From positions 2,752,893 to 2,816,892 of the forward strand of contig CM029369.1 in the NCBI GenBank assembly GCA_017165825.1: a stretch of DNA of 64,000 bases, written 5' to 3'. The notes under the pieces were generated by a model. That model searched no databases and was not told the DNA's origin. It saw nothing but the letters and a program-made list of their open reading frames with translations. The DNA comes from Hepsetus odoe (taxonomy: Eukaryota; Chordata; Actinopteri; Characiformes; Hepsetidae). Position 1 is the stretch's first letter. Every line of letters begins with the position of its first letter. The translations under genes and the position numbers were made by a program. Below are positions 46,946-57,818 of the stretch, piece by piece.

Positions 46946-47500
46946 CATCTCCGGTCATGGAGGGCTGATGTCCAGCACAGTCTGGTTCTTCTCTTCCTCA
47001 AACCTGGCAGGTGAGCTGATCCAGATGCATTTGAGCAGGGAAATCACCAAACTGGGCTGAACCACCAGAACCTGGGTCCAGCTTCCAGCAGACACCTGGG
47101 GGACTTCTCAGTTTAGCCAGATAACTGAAGCCCAGTGTCAAGCCTCTGCAATGGGACAGAGGGATGACCCTTAGGATTGGGTTTAAGTAATCTGGCTAAC
47201 TGAGAAATCCTGTATCCCTGTTTTTTAAAAATCTCCAAACAAGAACATGATACACTTGATAAACCTTTGGGAACCAATACTGAAAGATCATCTGCTAGAT
47301 TAGAGAATAAAACATCTCAGAAAAGTCATTTATAAACAAAAAGCTCCTGGTTTTCTGCTTAATTTAAAGATGCACGGGGGATCACGTTCAAGACGAGACT
47401 CAATTCATTCGTTTGTTTGCAGTGTGCACAAACCTACCTCTTAAAACGCGACCATTTCTAAAGAGCCATTTCTCTAAAACACTAAACTTCAAAAACAAAA
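46946..47500. other. Intron of zinc-finger gene 2
   Basis: No repeat or exon recognised between the SINE and the candidate first exon. Confidence 0.4.
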
Positions 47501-47501
47501 C

Positions 47502-47590
47502 CTTCAGCATAAACAGCAGCGGTTCTTCTTCTGCTGCGCTTTATTGCGCCTTTAGAAGCGCAGTTCGGAGCGAGCGCCCCCTGGTGGACA
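47502..47590 (-). promoter_or_regulatory. Promoter motif and candidate non-coding exon 1 of zinc-finger gene 2
   Basis: On the minus strand CCACCAGGGGGCGCTCG (47587-47571) is followed by 'cgcagcagaagaagaaccgc' and a 'ctgaag|gttttg' donor (exon end 47502). It aligns with 38490-38589. Confidence 0.5.
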
Positions 47591-47764
47591 ATCCAGGAGG
47601 CCGCTGTCACACATTAACATGCACAAACATGTGTCCAGTTAAAAAACACCTTCGTTAAACGTTCTGACACGACAACTGGAGCTTCTGTGTCATTGAAACA
47701 CACCCCTGTTTTCAGCTGGGCATTTGAGAACTGAAATTATAGGAGAAAATGACACAAATCAGGA

Positions 47765-47995
47765 AAGCGGTGGCCTAGTGTTTAGGGACTACGCCCCAAG
47801 ATCAGAAGGTCATGGGTTTGTATCCCACACCAGTAGGTTGCCCTGAGGTGCCCTTGACCAAGGTACCGTATGCGTCACTGCTCCCCAGGTGCTGGACATG
47901 GCTGCCCGCTTCTACACGGTGTGTGTGGGTCAAATGCAGAGGTTGCGTTTGGTTGCGGTTCACCATTTGTCATGTGTTCACTATGACAAATATTC
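47765..47995 (+). repeat. SINE family 1 copy (plus)
   Basis: 'agcggtggcctagtgtttag' less one base through 'gtgttcactatgacaaat'. Confidence 0.8.
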
Positions 47996-48130
47996 TTAAC
48001 CACTGCAGACTTTGGAGGCTTGAACTTGAGATGTCTGTTGTGAAAATGTTCGACAGCTTTGTGCCCCAAATACTGCCCCTGCTGTGTTCATTTAAACCTT
48101 CCTTTTTAATTAACACTACGATGGCCAAGG

Positions 48131-48344
48131 TGAAAGTGAACATTTAACAAAGAGCTAGTATGAAAATCATTTTCTGCCATTTATCCCATACACCAACAGA
48201 ACAACAGAGGGCAACCACACATCCAGCGCCCAGGGAGCAGTGATGGGGATGGTACCTTCCTCAAGGGTACCTCAGGGTAACCTACTGGTCTGGAACTCTT
48301 CCAGTTATGGCGCCTAGTTCCTAACCACTAGGCCTCCGCTGCCT
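48131..48344 (-). repeat. SINE family 1 copy (minus)
   Basis: 'ccagcgcccagggagcagtg' through 'aggcctccgctgcc'. Confidence 0.8.
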
Positions 48345-48484
48345 TTTAGACACTTTACCCCAGATTCAGAGGTTTTTGAGTTTGTGTCCCAGAACAGTAA
48401 GTTATCCTGAAGCAAACACTGCTGCCCGGGCACTGGATGTTTGGCTGGCCATTGATACGCTGGTAGTGTTTGGGTTAAATGTTT

Positions 48485-48735
48485 GGGTGGCCTAGTGGTT
48501 AGGGAGTTGCCCCCTCATCGGAAGATTGTGGGCTCGATTCCCTCACCAGTAGGTTGCCCTGAGGTACCCTTGAGCAAGGTACCGTCCCCATCACTGCTCC
48601 CCGGGCACTTTTATTAGCTGCCCACTGCTGTACGGTGTTTGCATGGGTTAAATGCAGAGGTCCAATTTTGTTGTGGTTCACTGTGTGCTGTGCTGTGACC
48701 TCGCAATGAAAAGGGTTGTCACTTTCACTTTCACA
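48485..48735 (+). repeat. SINE family 1 copy (plus)
   Basis: 'gggtggcctagtggttaggg' through 'gggttgtcactttcacttt'. Confidence 0.85.
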
Positions 48736-48779
48736 ATAGTCATGGTCATTATATAGTCCCAGGGTTTAAGTGAATTTTG

Positions 48780-48930
48780 TCTTTGTGAACACCTCACAGA
48801 GCAAAGCAACAAAATGCTTTCTCTGCTTTTGACCCATCACACAGAGCGGCAGAAAGCATCCAGTGCCCGGGGAACAGTGTTGGGGAAAAGTACCTCAAAC
48901 CCATGACCTTCAAATTATGGGGCCTATAAA
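48780..48930 (-). repeat. SINE family 1 copy (minus, decayed)
   Basis: 'catccagtgcccggggaaca' and 'cctcaaacccatgaccttc'. Head missing. This is the third SINE within 800 bases. Confidence 0.6.
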
Positions 48931-49420
48931 GAGATAAGGCACCTAAATGCAAAACTTCCTTTGGCACACTGTCATTCCATTTAGCTTTTGATAATGACTG
49001 ATGAACCTTCTAGAAAAATGAAAACTAGACATCAATCTGTGCTATAAAGAACCTAATTACTATTGCACATATTTAGTGAAAATGTTAAATTCTTTAAATC
49101 TGTTTAATATCCATTGTTCCTTTGTCTTGACTTCATTTTTTGATCTTCATTTCTTTGCTCATTTTTAATTGATCACTATTGGGCTCTTGTCTATTATAGT
49201 TATTTCTCCACCTTTCTTCCCCTTCATTTATTTTTATTTTTACACGTAACATGATGCCAGCGTAGAACAAGAGTTGTTTAAAATTTCTTGCCTGGCTTAA
49301 TAAAGATGAAATAAAACATCAAATAAATTAAAAAGGCTTTTCTTCATGATTCTTTAATTGAAGTTAAAATTAATCAAATCAGTTTCATTTGTTATTTTTC
49401 ACCTACATTCATGTGAATGA
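48931..49420. other. Intergenic, nothing recognised
   Basis: AT-rich, no exon or repeat recognised. Confidence 0.4.
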
Positions 49421-49890
49421 AAGGAAGGACAGTGGAGTGGTTAGGATGGAGGGAGTAGAGGTGGTGAAGGAGGAGGAGTTTAAATACTTGGGATCCACAG
49501 TTCAGAGTAACGGCGAGTGTGGAAGAGAGGTGAAGAAGAGAATGCAGGCAGGTTGTAATGGGTGAAGAAGAGTGACAAGAGTGATCTGCGACAGAAGAGG
49601 ACCAGCAAGAGTGAAAGAGAGGATTCATAAGACGGTAGTGAGACCAGAGTTAGACCAGAGTTAGACGAGTTACAGGTCCAGAGGAGAGATGAGGAATATA
49701 TTGGAAGGAAGGATGTTGAAGATGGGGCTGCCAGGAAAGAGGAAAAGAGGAAGACCAAAGAGGAGGTTTATGGACATGGTGAGAGAGGACATGCAGGTGG
49801 TTGGTTTGAAGGACAATGCAGAGGACAGGAAGAAATGGAGATGGTTGATCCACTGTGGCGACCCCTAAACGGGAGCAGCTGAAGGAAGAA
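49421..49890 (+). mobile_element. LINE 3' end (RTE-like), plus
   Basis: Covers 'gaggagtttaaatacttggg' (FKYLGS block), then the ORF tail with deletions, and ends 'gcgacccctaaacgggagca' with a 'gatgatgatg' tail typical of RTE-like insertions. Confidence 0.82.
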
Positions 49891-50387
49891 GATGATGATG
49901 CGAGACCAGAGGGACTAATAAATAATGCAGAGACACAGTTGTGACATTTTTGCTGCGTCAGGATAAAAATCCTGTCCAGTCCAGATATGGACCTTAAAGA
50001 TGTTTTATTGGATTGTGATCTGGGGAATTTGAAGGCCAAGTCAATACTCTGAAGTCTTGAGGTTCCTCAAACCGTTTCTGAATGGGGTTTGTGGTGTAGT
50101 AGAACATTATACTGCTGAAAGAAGACACTGCCTTTAGGGAAGCAGTGTTGGCTTGAAACTTGGTTCAGGTCAATGTTCAGATGGGGGACATGTCAGAAAA
50201 ACATCCACATGAATGCCAGGCTCCAAGGTTTCCCCGTGAGCATTCTGTAGAACTGGAACAGATGGGAAAGCCATCGCTCTCCATGTGTATTACAACCATT
50301 GCATGCCCATGATCCTGTCAGTGGTTCACTGGTTGTCCTTCTTTGGATCACTTTTGGTCTGTACTTACCACTGCATACCATTTTCAT

Positions 50388-50530
50388 TTATATAGCTGAC
50401 GCTCTTATCTAGAATGACTTCCATTTCCTAATTACAGGGACAGTCTAGATTAAGTGGTAAAGAGTGTTGCTCAAGAACTCAAATCTATGACTTCTTGATC
50501 CATAGGTGATTATCCAACCACTAGACCATA
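50388..50530 (-). repeat. SINE family 2 copy (minus)
   Basis: 'gacgctcttatctagaatga' is the reverse of the family tail. 'ccactagacca' is the reverse of the head. Confidence 0.65.
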
Positions 50531-50970
50531 TAGTGAAAATTCCTTTACTTTTGTCCTTGTCGTACAATGTCTCACTCCACAGAGTTCACAGAGTTTGTTG
50601 ACCTAAATCTGACCCCCAGCAAACAGCCAAATGTGTGAGCAGTTACATTCCTAAATAAAAACTCGAAGGGAGTCAGCCTTGAAATACTGTCGCAGATAAG
50701 GCAGGATGCCATCAGGATTAGAGTGACAGCTTTACGACTTTTGTTTATGGTGGAAAGAAGGTAAAGGCAGGGACACGGAGGTGTTAATCATAAGGGCATT
50801 AGAAAATATGGGTGGAAAATTCCAAAGGAGGAGAAAGATGTTTGAAGTATATATAAAGTCCAAAGTTGGGATAAGCAAACTGGAGCTGCTCCCACTGGAC
50901 CACAACTGCTGGAACTTGTCATTAAAGTGGTTTTGCCGCACTTCTTTGACTTCGGATGATTTCTGACTTA
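50531..50970 (-). repeat. Dispersed repeat, inverted copy of 37250-37830
   Basis: 'ggagctgctcccactggacc' and 'ttcctttacttttgtcctt' are reverse complements of blocks at 37320 and 37800. Confidence 0.6.
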
Positions 50971-51289
50971 GGCTCACACTTCAATTCTCCAAGACACCCA
51001 ACACCGTCTCCAGGAACACCCTACAAGACCTGAGGTTTTGAAGATGCTCTGACCTCGGCATTCAGCCATCAAAGTCTGGTCCTTGTTAAAGATGCTCAGA
51101 TCATCCATCATCCTTTTTTCTGCTGCCAACACATCAATTGCCATCACTAGGTAATTGGTGTTGTTCTATTCAACTGCCTGTGATGCTCATACATTTATAT
51201 AGATAATAAAAATACAGTTGCATATAAAGATACTATTTTATGTTATAACTACTACATGTTTTATATATTTCTGTTTTTTTAGCACTGTT

Positions 51290-51640
51290 GTTTTGTCAAT
51301 CTCGCATTTTCGGGGCCACCTGTTTGAGTCACGGACGGTGCTGGAGTTAATCCCAGCTCTCACAAGACGAGGACACCCTGGACAGGTTGCCAATCCATCG
51401 CCGAGCGGGGCACACAGACAAACACACTCACACCTATGGCACATTTTAGCATCTCCAGTCCACCAAACATGCAGGTCTTTGGACAGTGGGAGTAAAATGG
51501 AGCTCCTGGAGGAAACACACACAGACATGGGGAGACCGTGTCCGCACAAAAAGATCCCAGACCACCTTCCTAGGAATCAAACCCAGGATCTTCTTCCTGT
51601 GAGGCAATAGCACCACCCACTCTGCCTCCATACCACCCAA
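51290..51640 (-). repeat. Family 3 repeat, near full length (minus)
   Basis: 'ggacaccctggacaggttgc', 'agcatctccagtccaccaaa', 'aatcaaacccaggatcttct' and 'gtgaggcaatagcacc' follow the same order as, in reverse, 25560-25745 plus 26459-26655. It lies just past the end of gene 3. Confidence 0.75.
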
Positions 51641-51699
51641 CAGCATATAACGTTCCCTCTGGATCAATAAAGTCTTTCTTATTATGATATGCTCACATA

Positions 51700-52674
51700 T
51701 CAAGAGCATTCACCTCTCCTTAAGCATTTATGTATCTTCAAAGTATTCAAATGCCTGAAGCTGCGTGCACACTCTGAGCAGCAATACGGTTTCTCTCCTG
51801 TGTGAATGAGCTGGTGTTTCTTGAGACTTCCTCCATCGATAAAACTCTTCCCGCACTCCGGGCAGTGATACGGTTTCTCTCCGGTGTGGATGCGCTCATG
51901 TGCAACGAGATTGGCTTTGTTTCTAAAACTCTTCCCGCAGAACGAACAGCTGAACGGTGTCTCTCCCGTGTGAATGCGCCGATGCGTTGAGAGATGGCCT
52001 CCATTCCTGAAGCTCTTCCCGCACTCAGCGCAGCGATACGGTTTCTCTCCCGTGTGAACGCGCCGGTGTATTTTAAGGGTACCGCTGTCTTTAAAACTCT
52101 TCCCACACTCCGGGCAAGGATACGGCTTCTCTCCCGTGTGAATGCGCTGGTGAAGCTGAAACTGACCGAGCACTTTAAAATTTTTACCACACTCCGAGCA
52201 GTAATATGGCTTCTCTCCAGTGTGAACGCGCTGGTGTATTCGGAGGTTGTTGTGTTGAGCAAAACTCTTCCCACATTCTGAGCAGCAATAGGGCTTCTCT
52301 TCTGTGTGAATACGCTGATGTGTTTTAAGGTTACTGCTGTCTTTAAAGCTCTTCCCACACTCCAAGCAGGGATACGGTTTCTCTCCAGTGTGAACACGCC
52401 GATGTATTTTGAGATTACTGCCTTCTTTAAAGGTCCTCCCACAGTCAGAGCAGCAATGCGGCTTCTCTCCTGTGTGAATGCGCTGGTGTGATTCTAGGTG
52501 AGAGCGTCTAGTAAACTTCTTTCCACACTCGAGGCAGTGGTGAGTTTTCTTCTCGTCTGTATATTTCTGCAATTCTTTATGAGGTGTGTTCACGTGGAAA
52601 TACCCAGGCGCCACTGGCATAGTACTAGAACTTCTTCTCATATGGTTTTCATTTATACCTTCTGACTTCAGCAT
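51700..52674 (-). CDS. C2H2 zinc-finger protein 3 (10 fingers)
   Basis: 324 residues in one exon. The acceptor 'ctccttcacag' opens the exon at 52692 and the ATG (MLKSEGINENHMRRSSS) follows 18 bases later. Ten C2H2 fingers span residues about 47-317, with TGEKP linkers except one TEEKP and one TGETP. The final finger is degenerate (TLKIHKC) and the tail RRGECS matches the GECS tail of gene 2. Fingers near the C-terminus (FRNxxxL; FIDGxSLK-HQ) also match gene 2 closely, which suggests tandem duplication with gene 2 followed by gain or loss of fingers. No accessory domain is seen. Probable nuclear DNA-binding protein with unknown targets. Confidence 0.92.
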   Translation of the reverse strand: MLKSEGINENHMRRSSSTMPVAPGYFHVNTPHKELQKYTDEKKTHHCLECGKKFTRRSHLESHQRIHTGEKPHCCSDCGRTFKEGSNLKIHRRVHTGEKPYPCLECGKSFKDSSNLKTHQRIHTEEKPYCCSECGKSFAQHNNLRIHQRVHTGEKPYYCSECGKNFKVLGQFQLHQRIHTGEKPYPCPECGKSFKDSGTLKIHRRVHTGEKPYRCAECGKSFRNGGHLSTHRRIHTGETPFSCSFCGKSFRNKANLVAHERIHTGEKPYHCPECGKSFIDGGSLKKHQLIHTGEKPYCCSECARSFRHLNTLKIHKCLRRGECS

Positions 52675-52907
52675 GGCTCCTCTCTGCGGAAGCTGTGAAG
52701 GAGCGTGAACACTGTGAACAGAAGAAATGCAATTTTTAATTAAAAATATGGCTTGAATTGGGTTGAATTTTTTCTTGGGGATCTGCTCATCTGTTTATCT
52801 AAATGCAGTCTTCTGTTTAAAAATTATACATACTACATTAAAATGTACATCTGAATCACAAATCCAATTCATTGTTTCTGCTTGCAGTGGACTGGGATGT
52901 GGTGTTT

Positions 52908-53141
52908 AAAAGTGAAAGTGACTATTCTTGTCAATGTGAACCGCAGCACAACACAATTCAACTCTGCATTTCACCCTCACACACACATGCAGCAGGGGGC
53001 AGCTATTGAAAGTGCCCAGAGAGCAGTGACGGGGACGGTACCTTGCTCAAGGGTACCTCAGTGCAACCTACTGGTAAGGGGTATGAACCCACAATCTTCT
53101 AATCCTGTGGCCAACTCCCTAACCACTAAGCCACCGCTGCC
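52908..53141 (-). repeat. SINE family 1 copy (minus)
   Basis: 'aaagtgaaagtgactattct' through 'aagccaccgctgccc'. Contains 'gcagcagggggcagc' (CTCF-like). Confidence 0.87.
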
Positions 53142-53679
53142 CTACATTTGTACATGTTCTGTTTCTTCTTGTATATGTTTATTTATTTAAGGTGAAATCT
53201 GTTTACTTTTATTTTTTTTAACACATATCCCTCTCACTCAAGAGGTTTCCTCTTTTTATATTAGCATCCTGCCACTATAAATAAGTGTAATTTAAGTGTA
53301 AATATAAACACTAGAGAGCATAAAACACTACATTTAAAATTGATAAATGGACACTGGTAATGGAAAGTCATTGTATACAAAAAATAAGCAGTTTTAATTA
53401 GATTGATATTTTAAACCATTATTTTATATTATAAAATAATTGGCCCAAAAGTGTGTAATGTTATATAGATGAATATATAGATGACATATCTTTGTTATGT
53501 CATATAATGTGTAAGAGCATAAATAAAAGTTTTCCACAAGCAGCAGAAAGCACACAGAATCACAGAATCACAGAAACAACAAATAACAGTACTCAGCAAT
53601 GGATCCATACATCTATATATCTATAAACTGCTCTAAAAGCATGAACTAAAGAATGTGCACAGATATCAAAGTGCCCCAC
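53142..53679. other. Intron of zinc-finger gene 3, AT-rich
   Basis: No exon or repeat recognised. Confidence 0.4.
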
Positions 53680-53770
53680 CTTCATCAGATCAGCTCCTGT
53701 TCCTCTCCTCCATCAACACTGAGAACAGCTCTTCTTCTGCTGCTCCACTTCACTGCAGAACCACAGAACC
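53680..53770 (-). promoter_or_regulatory. Candidate non-coding exon 1 of zinc-finger gene 3
   Basis: Minus strand: 'cagtgaagtggagcagcaga', then 'agagctgtt', and a 'gatgaag|gtgggg' donor at 53680. The first block recurs in exon 1 of gene 5 ('cagtgaagtggagaagcaga'). Confidence 0.45.
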
Positions 53771-53915
53771 AGAGCCCCCTTCTGGACTGCAGGAGAACCA
53801 CAGAACCAGAGCCCCCTTCTGACTTCAGGGGAACTAGAGTCACAGTCCCCTTCTGGACTGCAGGAGAACCTGAGTAAGAGAACAGAACCCCCTTCTGGAC
53901 TGCAAGAGAACCTTA
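53765..53915 (-). repeat. Four tandem copies of the zinc-finger promoter motif
   Basis: Minus-strand CCAGAAGGGGGCTCTGG-type units at about 53769, 53806, 53844 and 53886, spaced about 37-42 bases. They lie directly upstream of exon 1 of gene 3. The other four genes have one such motif. Confidence 0.75.
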
Positions 53916-54079
53916 GTGGAACCATGTGATCACAGAAGAAGACTGAGCCCAGGTTTGCAGTTCAGTCTTTGATTCTTCCAGATGTGGCAAAATACATTCT
54001 TCACTTTAGTACAAGTACAGACACTTCTCTGGAAAAAGCAGAACTACTGAAAACAAGTAAGTAAAGGATCTGAAATATT

Positions 54080-54665
54080 CAGAGTAGAAAAGTAAAAAGT
54101 ACAGGAATGTACTCAGAATATGAAGTAAAAGTACAGGAATCTACACAGAGTTTAAAGTAAAAGAACAGGAATGTATTCAGAGTAGAAAAGCAAAAAGTAA
54201 AGGAATGTACTCAGAGTTTAAAGTAAAGAATACAGGAATGTACTGAGAGTATAAAGTAAAAAATACAGGAACACTGAGAGTATAAAGTAAAAGTACAGGA
54301 ATTTACTGAGAGTATAATGTAAAAAGTACAGGAATGTACTAAGAGTACAAAGTAAAAAGTACAGGATTGTACGGAGAGTATAAAGTAAAAAATACGGGAA
54401 TGTACTGAGAGTATAAAGTAAACATACAGGAATGTACTCAGAGTATAAAGTAAAAAATACAGGAACACACTGAGAGTGTAAAGTAAAAGTACAGGAATGT
54501 ACTGAGAGTATAAAAGTAAAAAGTACAGGAAAGTACTAAGAGTACAAAGTAAAAAGTACAGGATTGTACTGAGAGTATAAAGTAAAAAATACAGGAACAC
54601 ACTGAGCATATAAAGTAAAAGTACAGGAATGTACCGAGAGTATAAAAGTAAAAATTACAGGTATG
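54080..54665. repeat. Minisatellite A, large locus
   Basis: About 18 imperfect units of roughly 32 bp, 'aaagtacaggaatgtactga' plus 'gagtataaagta'. Same unit as 26130-26320. It accounts for the Leu/Tyr/Ser/Phe repeat ORF on the minus strand. Confidence 0.95.
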
Positions 54666-55305
54666 TACTCAAACGTGAAGCTACAAGGAACCCATGATTT
54701 TCCCGTCATATTCCAGAACTGAATTTACCTGGAGTGTTCAGAAGTACAAGGTGTTCAGTGCTCGAGACGTGGACAAGATACGGAAGGTTGAATCTCCACC
54801 AGCACTGAACAAGACACATCAGCTGGAACACCAAGACTGGACCAAGAAACATCTCCAGGCAATACTTTGAAAGACCTTAAAGAATTATAATGTTCACACG
54901 CACATTTCCTTTGTGAAACATTCAGGTTTCAGGATTAGTACCATTCTGGATTAACTGATAGTGCTGGATTTGTTCCAGATTAAAATTAATCCTCAAAATA
55001 CTCTCTTGCCTCAGAACTGTGCACACAGTGCCTTTATAATCTGATCTGATAGGGTTTATAATTATGTGGTCTGATGTTCACAAGTGGCCTTCATTAAAAA
55101 TATATTAAATTACTCATTTTATTTACTGTAGCACAATAAATATCTTGGATGCAAATATTTCACACCAATTTCCCCTTTCTGCCGCTGAGGTCATACTTCA
55201 AATCATTTTATTTAATTTGGTTCATAATATGTAACAAATGTTCCTTTAAAGCTCTCACTGCACTGTATCCTATATAATGACAAGCACAGAAGGGAGTCAT
55301 TCCAC
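54666..55305. other. Intergenic between divergent zinc-finger genes 3 and 4
   Basis: No feature recognised apart from the flanking minisatellite. Confidence 0.4.
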
Positions 55306-55307
55306 GA

Positions 55308-55370
55308 CACACACACACACACACACACGTATGTATATATACACCCACACACAGATCATTAATATATACA
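55308..55370. repeat. (CA)n and (TA)-rich microsatellite
   Basis: About ten CA units followed by 'gtatgtatatatacacccac'. Confidence 0.9.
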
Positions 55371-55399
55371 CATATACACTGCTGTGCTGGTTTATTGGC

Positions 55400-55499
55400 G
55401 GGAGCTCCAGGAGGGGGCGCTAATGCAGCTCCGTTAAGCTCCGTCCGCCGTGGAGCCCCCTGGATCCCAGGAGAAGAAGCAGATCTGCTGGAAAAAGAG
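55400..55499 (+). promoter_or_regulatory. Promoter motif and candidate non-coding exon 1 of zinc-finger gene 4
   Basis: CCAGGAGGGGGCGCTAA (55407-55423) lies upstream of 'ggagaagaagcagatctgct' and a 'aaagag|gtttgt' donor (exon end 55499). Confidence 0.48.
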
Positions 55500-55734
55500 G
55501 TTTGTTTACTAATTTGAAGTGAGTATTTTTCCGTAAATGTTTGAAGATTTATTTGCTTTGTTTGAACAGTGTGCACAGTAATACTTTATTCACACACATT
55601 TGTTTATTATTTACTTACACACCTCAGGACAAAAGCAGCAGCAGCTGTCTGGAGCGCATCCTAGTGCTGGAGGGTTTAGACTTTCTGTGTGGCTGAAAAG
55701 ACAAACACCTTGATTTGGACTGCTCTGAGTTGCA

Positions 55735-56310
55735 TTAGCTGGGCTGGTCTGGTCTGGTCTGAGTTGGATTAGCTGGGCTGGGCTGGGCTGGACTGGACTG
55801 GACTGGGCAGGGCAGAGTTTGATTAACTGGGCTGGTCTGGTCTGAGTTGGATAGGCTGGGCTGGGCTGGGCTGAGTTGGATTAGCTGGGCTGGGCTGGGC
55901 TGGACTGGACTGGGCAGAGTTTGATTAACTGGGCTGGTCTGGTCTGAGTAGGATTAGCTGGGCTGGTCTGAGTTGGATTAGCTGGGCTGAGTTAGATTTG
56001 CTGGGCTGGGCTGGGCTGGATTAGTTGGGCTGGGCTGGGCTGGGCTGGGCTGAGTTGAATTAGTTGGGCTGGGCTGGGCTGAGTTGGATTAGTTGGGCTG
56101 AGTTGAATTAGTTGGGCTGGGCTGAGTTGGATTTGTTGGGCTGGGCTGAGTTTGGTGAGACTGGGCCGAGTTGGGTTGGCTGGGCCGAGTTTGGTGAGAC
56201 TGGGCCGAGTTGGGTTGGCTGGGCCGGGCTGGGCCAAATTGGACTGGGCCGAGTTGGGCTGGCTGTTGGACGGGAATGAGTTGCATTAGCTGGGCTGGGC
56301 TGATTTTGGG
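55735..56310. repeat. Minisatellite C, G-rich on the plus strand
   Basis: Tandem 'gggctgggctgggctgagtt' and 'ggattagctgggct' blocks with several runs of GGGCT. It lies in the first intron of gene 4 and gives rise to the Pro/Ala/Gln/Ser repeat ORFs on the minus strand. Confidence 0.95.
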
Positions 56311-56496
56311 TTGACTGTAGTGTACTGTAATGTAATGTTGACTGTAATGTAGTTACTTTTTAAATGAACATTTTATTAAGTTCTAATTTTGGTGCTGGTA
56401 TTACTTCCGATTTGTTCAGTAACAGGCGTTATAAGTACGTTACTCGTCTAGCAAATTGTTACTGACCTGCACCTTGGTTACAGGAATGAAGAACAG

Positions 56497-56550
56497 GTGT
56501 ACACTCTGAAAAAGAGCGTCTGCTAAATGCTGCAAGGGTAAATATATATG
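56497..56550 (+). repeat. SINE family 2 tail remnant
   Basis: 'aaaaagagcgtctgctaaat' only. Head and body absent. Confidence 0.5.
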
Positions 56551-56724
56551 TCTAAATGTATACCTGAATTTCTCATTCGTGGGATAATAAAGGATTATTC
56601 TATTCTGTACTTCCTGTAAATGTGTATGATGCTCTAAATATTCTCTTTTGAAACTCTCTTACAGCTAACCAGGAGTAAACCTGCCATCCTGAAGCAGCTT
56701 CAGAAATAAGGAGCATTCTGAAAA

Positions 56725-57459
56725 ATGCAAAATCTTCAGCCAAGCACTGAACTCACCACTGCTCCGAGTGTGGTCAGAGTCTCAAGAAGGTCTACAGAGT
56801 TCCAGGATGGTGGTGGTACCTTCAGAAAACACAAAAAGCAGCGCACTGACACAGAAGAGAAGCCCTATCACTGTTCACACTGCGGTAAGACTTTCACGAA
56901 AGGTAGTTCCCTCACAGTGCACCAGCGCATTCACACAGGAGAGATGCTCTACGACTGCTCAAAGTGTGGGAAGAGTTTTACTCGGCTGGGCCATCTCCAG
57001 CAACACCAGCGCATTCACACGGGAGAGAAGCCGTATTGCTGCTCCGAGTGCGGGAAGAGTTTCACCCAAAAGAGCAGCCTCAAAAGACACAAGCGCATTC
57101 ACACAGGTGAAAATCCGCATCGCTGCTCTGAATGCGGGAAGAGTTTCATCGAGAGAGGGACTCTCGAGAGGCACCAGCGCATTCATACAGGAGAGAAACC
57201 GTTCCAGTGCTCGGAGTGCGGGAAATGTTTCACCCGACAGAGTAGTCTGCAGGAACACCAGCGCACTCACACGGGGGAGAAGCCGTTTAACTGCTCGGTG
57301 TGTGGGAAGGGTTTTAATCAGCACAGTTATCTCCAGATACACCAGCGCATCCACACGGGACAGAAACCGTACTACTGCCCGGAGTGTGGGAAGAGCTTCA
57401 GGCATTTGTGTAGTTTAAAGATACACAAGTGTGCTCAGAGGGAAGTGATGGCTGTGTGA
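56725..57459 (+). CDS. C2H2 zinc-finger protein 4 (7 fingers)
   Basis: 244 residues. The exon opens at 56665 after 'ctctcttacag', and the first ATG in frame is at 56725 (MQNLQPSTELTTAPSVVR). Residues about 48-235 hold seven C2H2 fingers. Linkers include the variants TGEML, TGENP and TGQKP. The last finger is degenerate (SLKIHKC). The N-terminal 47 residues differ from genes 1-3 and show no KRAB, SCAN or BTB domain. The gene is divergent from gene 3 and tandem with gene 5. Probable nuclear DNA-binding protein, targets unknown. A poly(A) signal candidate (AATAAA) is at 58336-58341, beyond a SINE. Confidence 0.92.
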   Translation: MQNLQPSTELTTAPSVVRVSRRSTEFQDGGGTFRKHKKQRTDTEEKPYHCSHCGKTFTKGSSLTVHQRIHTGEMLYDCSKCGKSFTRLGHLQQHQRIHTGEKPYCCSECGKSFTQKSSLKRHKRIHTGENPHRCSECGKSFIERGTLERHQRIHTGEKPFQCSECGKCFTRQSSLQEHQRTHTGEKPFNCSVCGKGFNQHSYLQIHQRIHTGQKPYYCPECGKSFRHLCSLKIHKCAQREVMAV

Positions 57460-57818
57460 ATTTGTAGCATCGTTTTGTTTTTTATGTTCTCGTGAATGAT
57501 TTCGCTTCACCATATGGAAAGGTGTTGATGTTTCCATGGGTTTTGTGACAGCGTTACAGTCATGATGATTGCGTGTCATTGGAATGTCAATGAAGTGAAT
57601 TTCTGACCAATGTCTTACAGTGATCACGTACAATACGGTGTTTTATTACTACATTTAGCAGAAAATGGAAGAACAGACCCAAACCATCACTCACAATGGA
57701 CTTATGGGAGTAAAAACTATTTATATTGGATTTCCTTGCCATTCTTTCTTCAATCATTTTGTTCTGTATCATCGTATTTGCTTTATATTCATGCACACGC
57801 ACTACGTATTCAAGACAT

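Noticed and set aside
47413..47658. 81-residue ORF near the gene 2 promoter
   Set aside because: It lies antisense to the candidate first exon and contains the CTCF-like motif. No homology recognised.
51747..52491. Long overlapping ORFs in other frames of zinc-finger gene 3
   Set aside because: Shadow frames produced by the 84-nt finger periodicity. Similar shadows exist over all five zinc-finger exons.
54211..54609. Minus-strand repetitive Leu/Tyr/Phe ORF resembling a membrane protein
   Set aside because: Translation of minisatellite A. No start context, splice signals or unique sequence.
55992..56286. Pro/Gln/Ala/Ser repeat ORFs on the minus strand
   Set aside because: Reverse translation of the G-rich minisatellite C.
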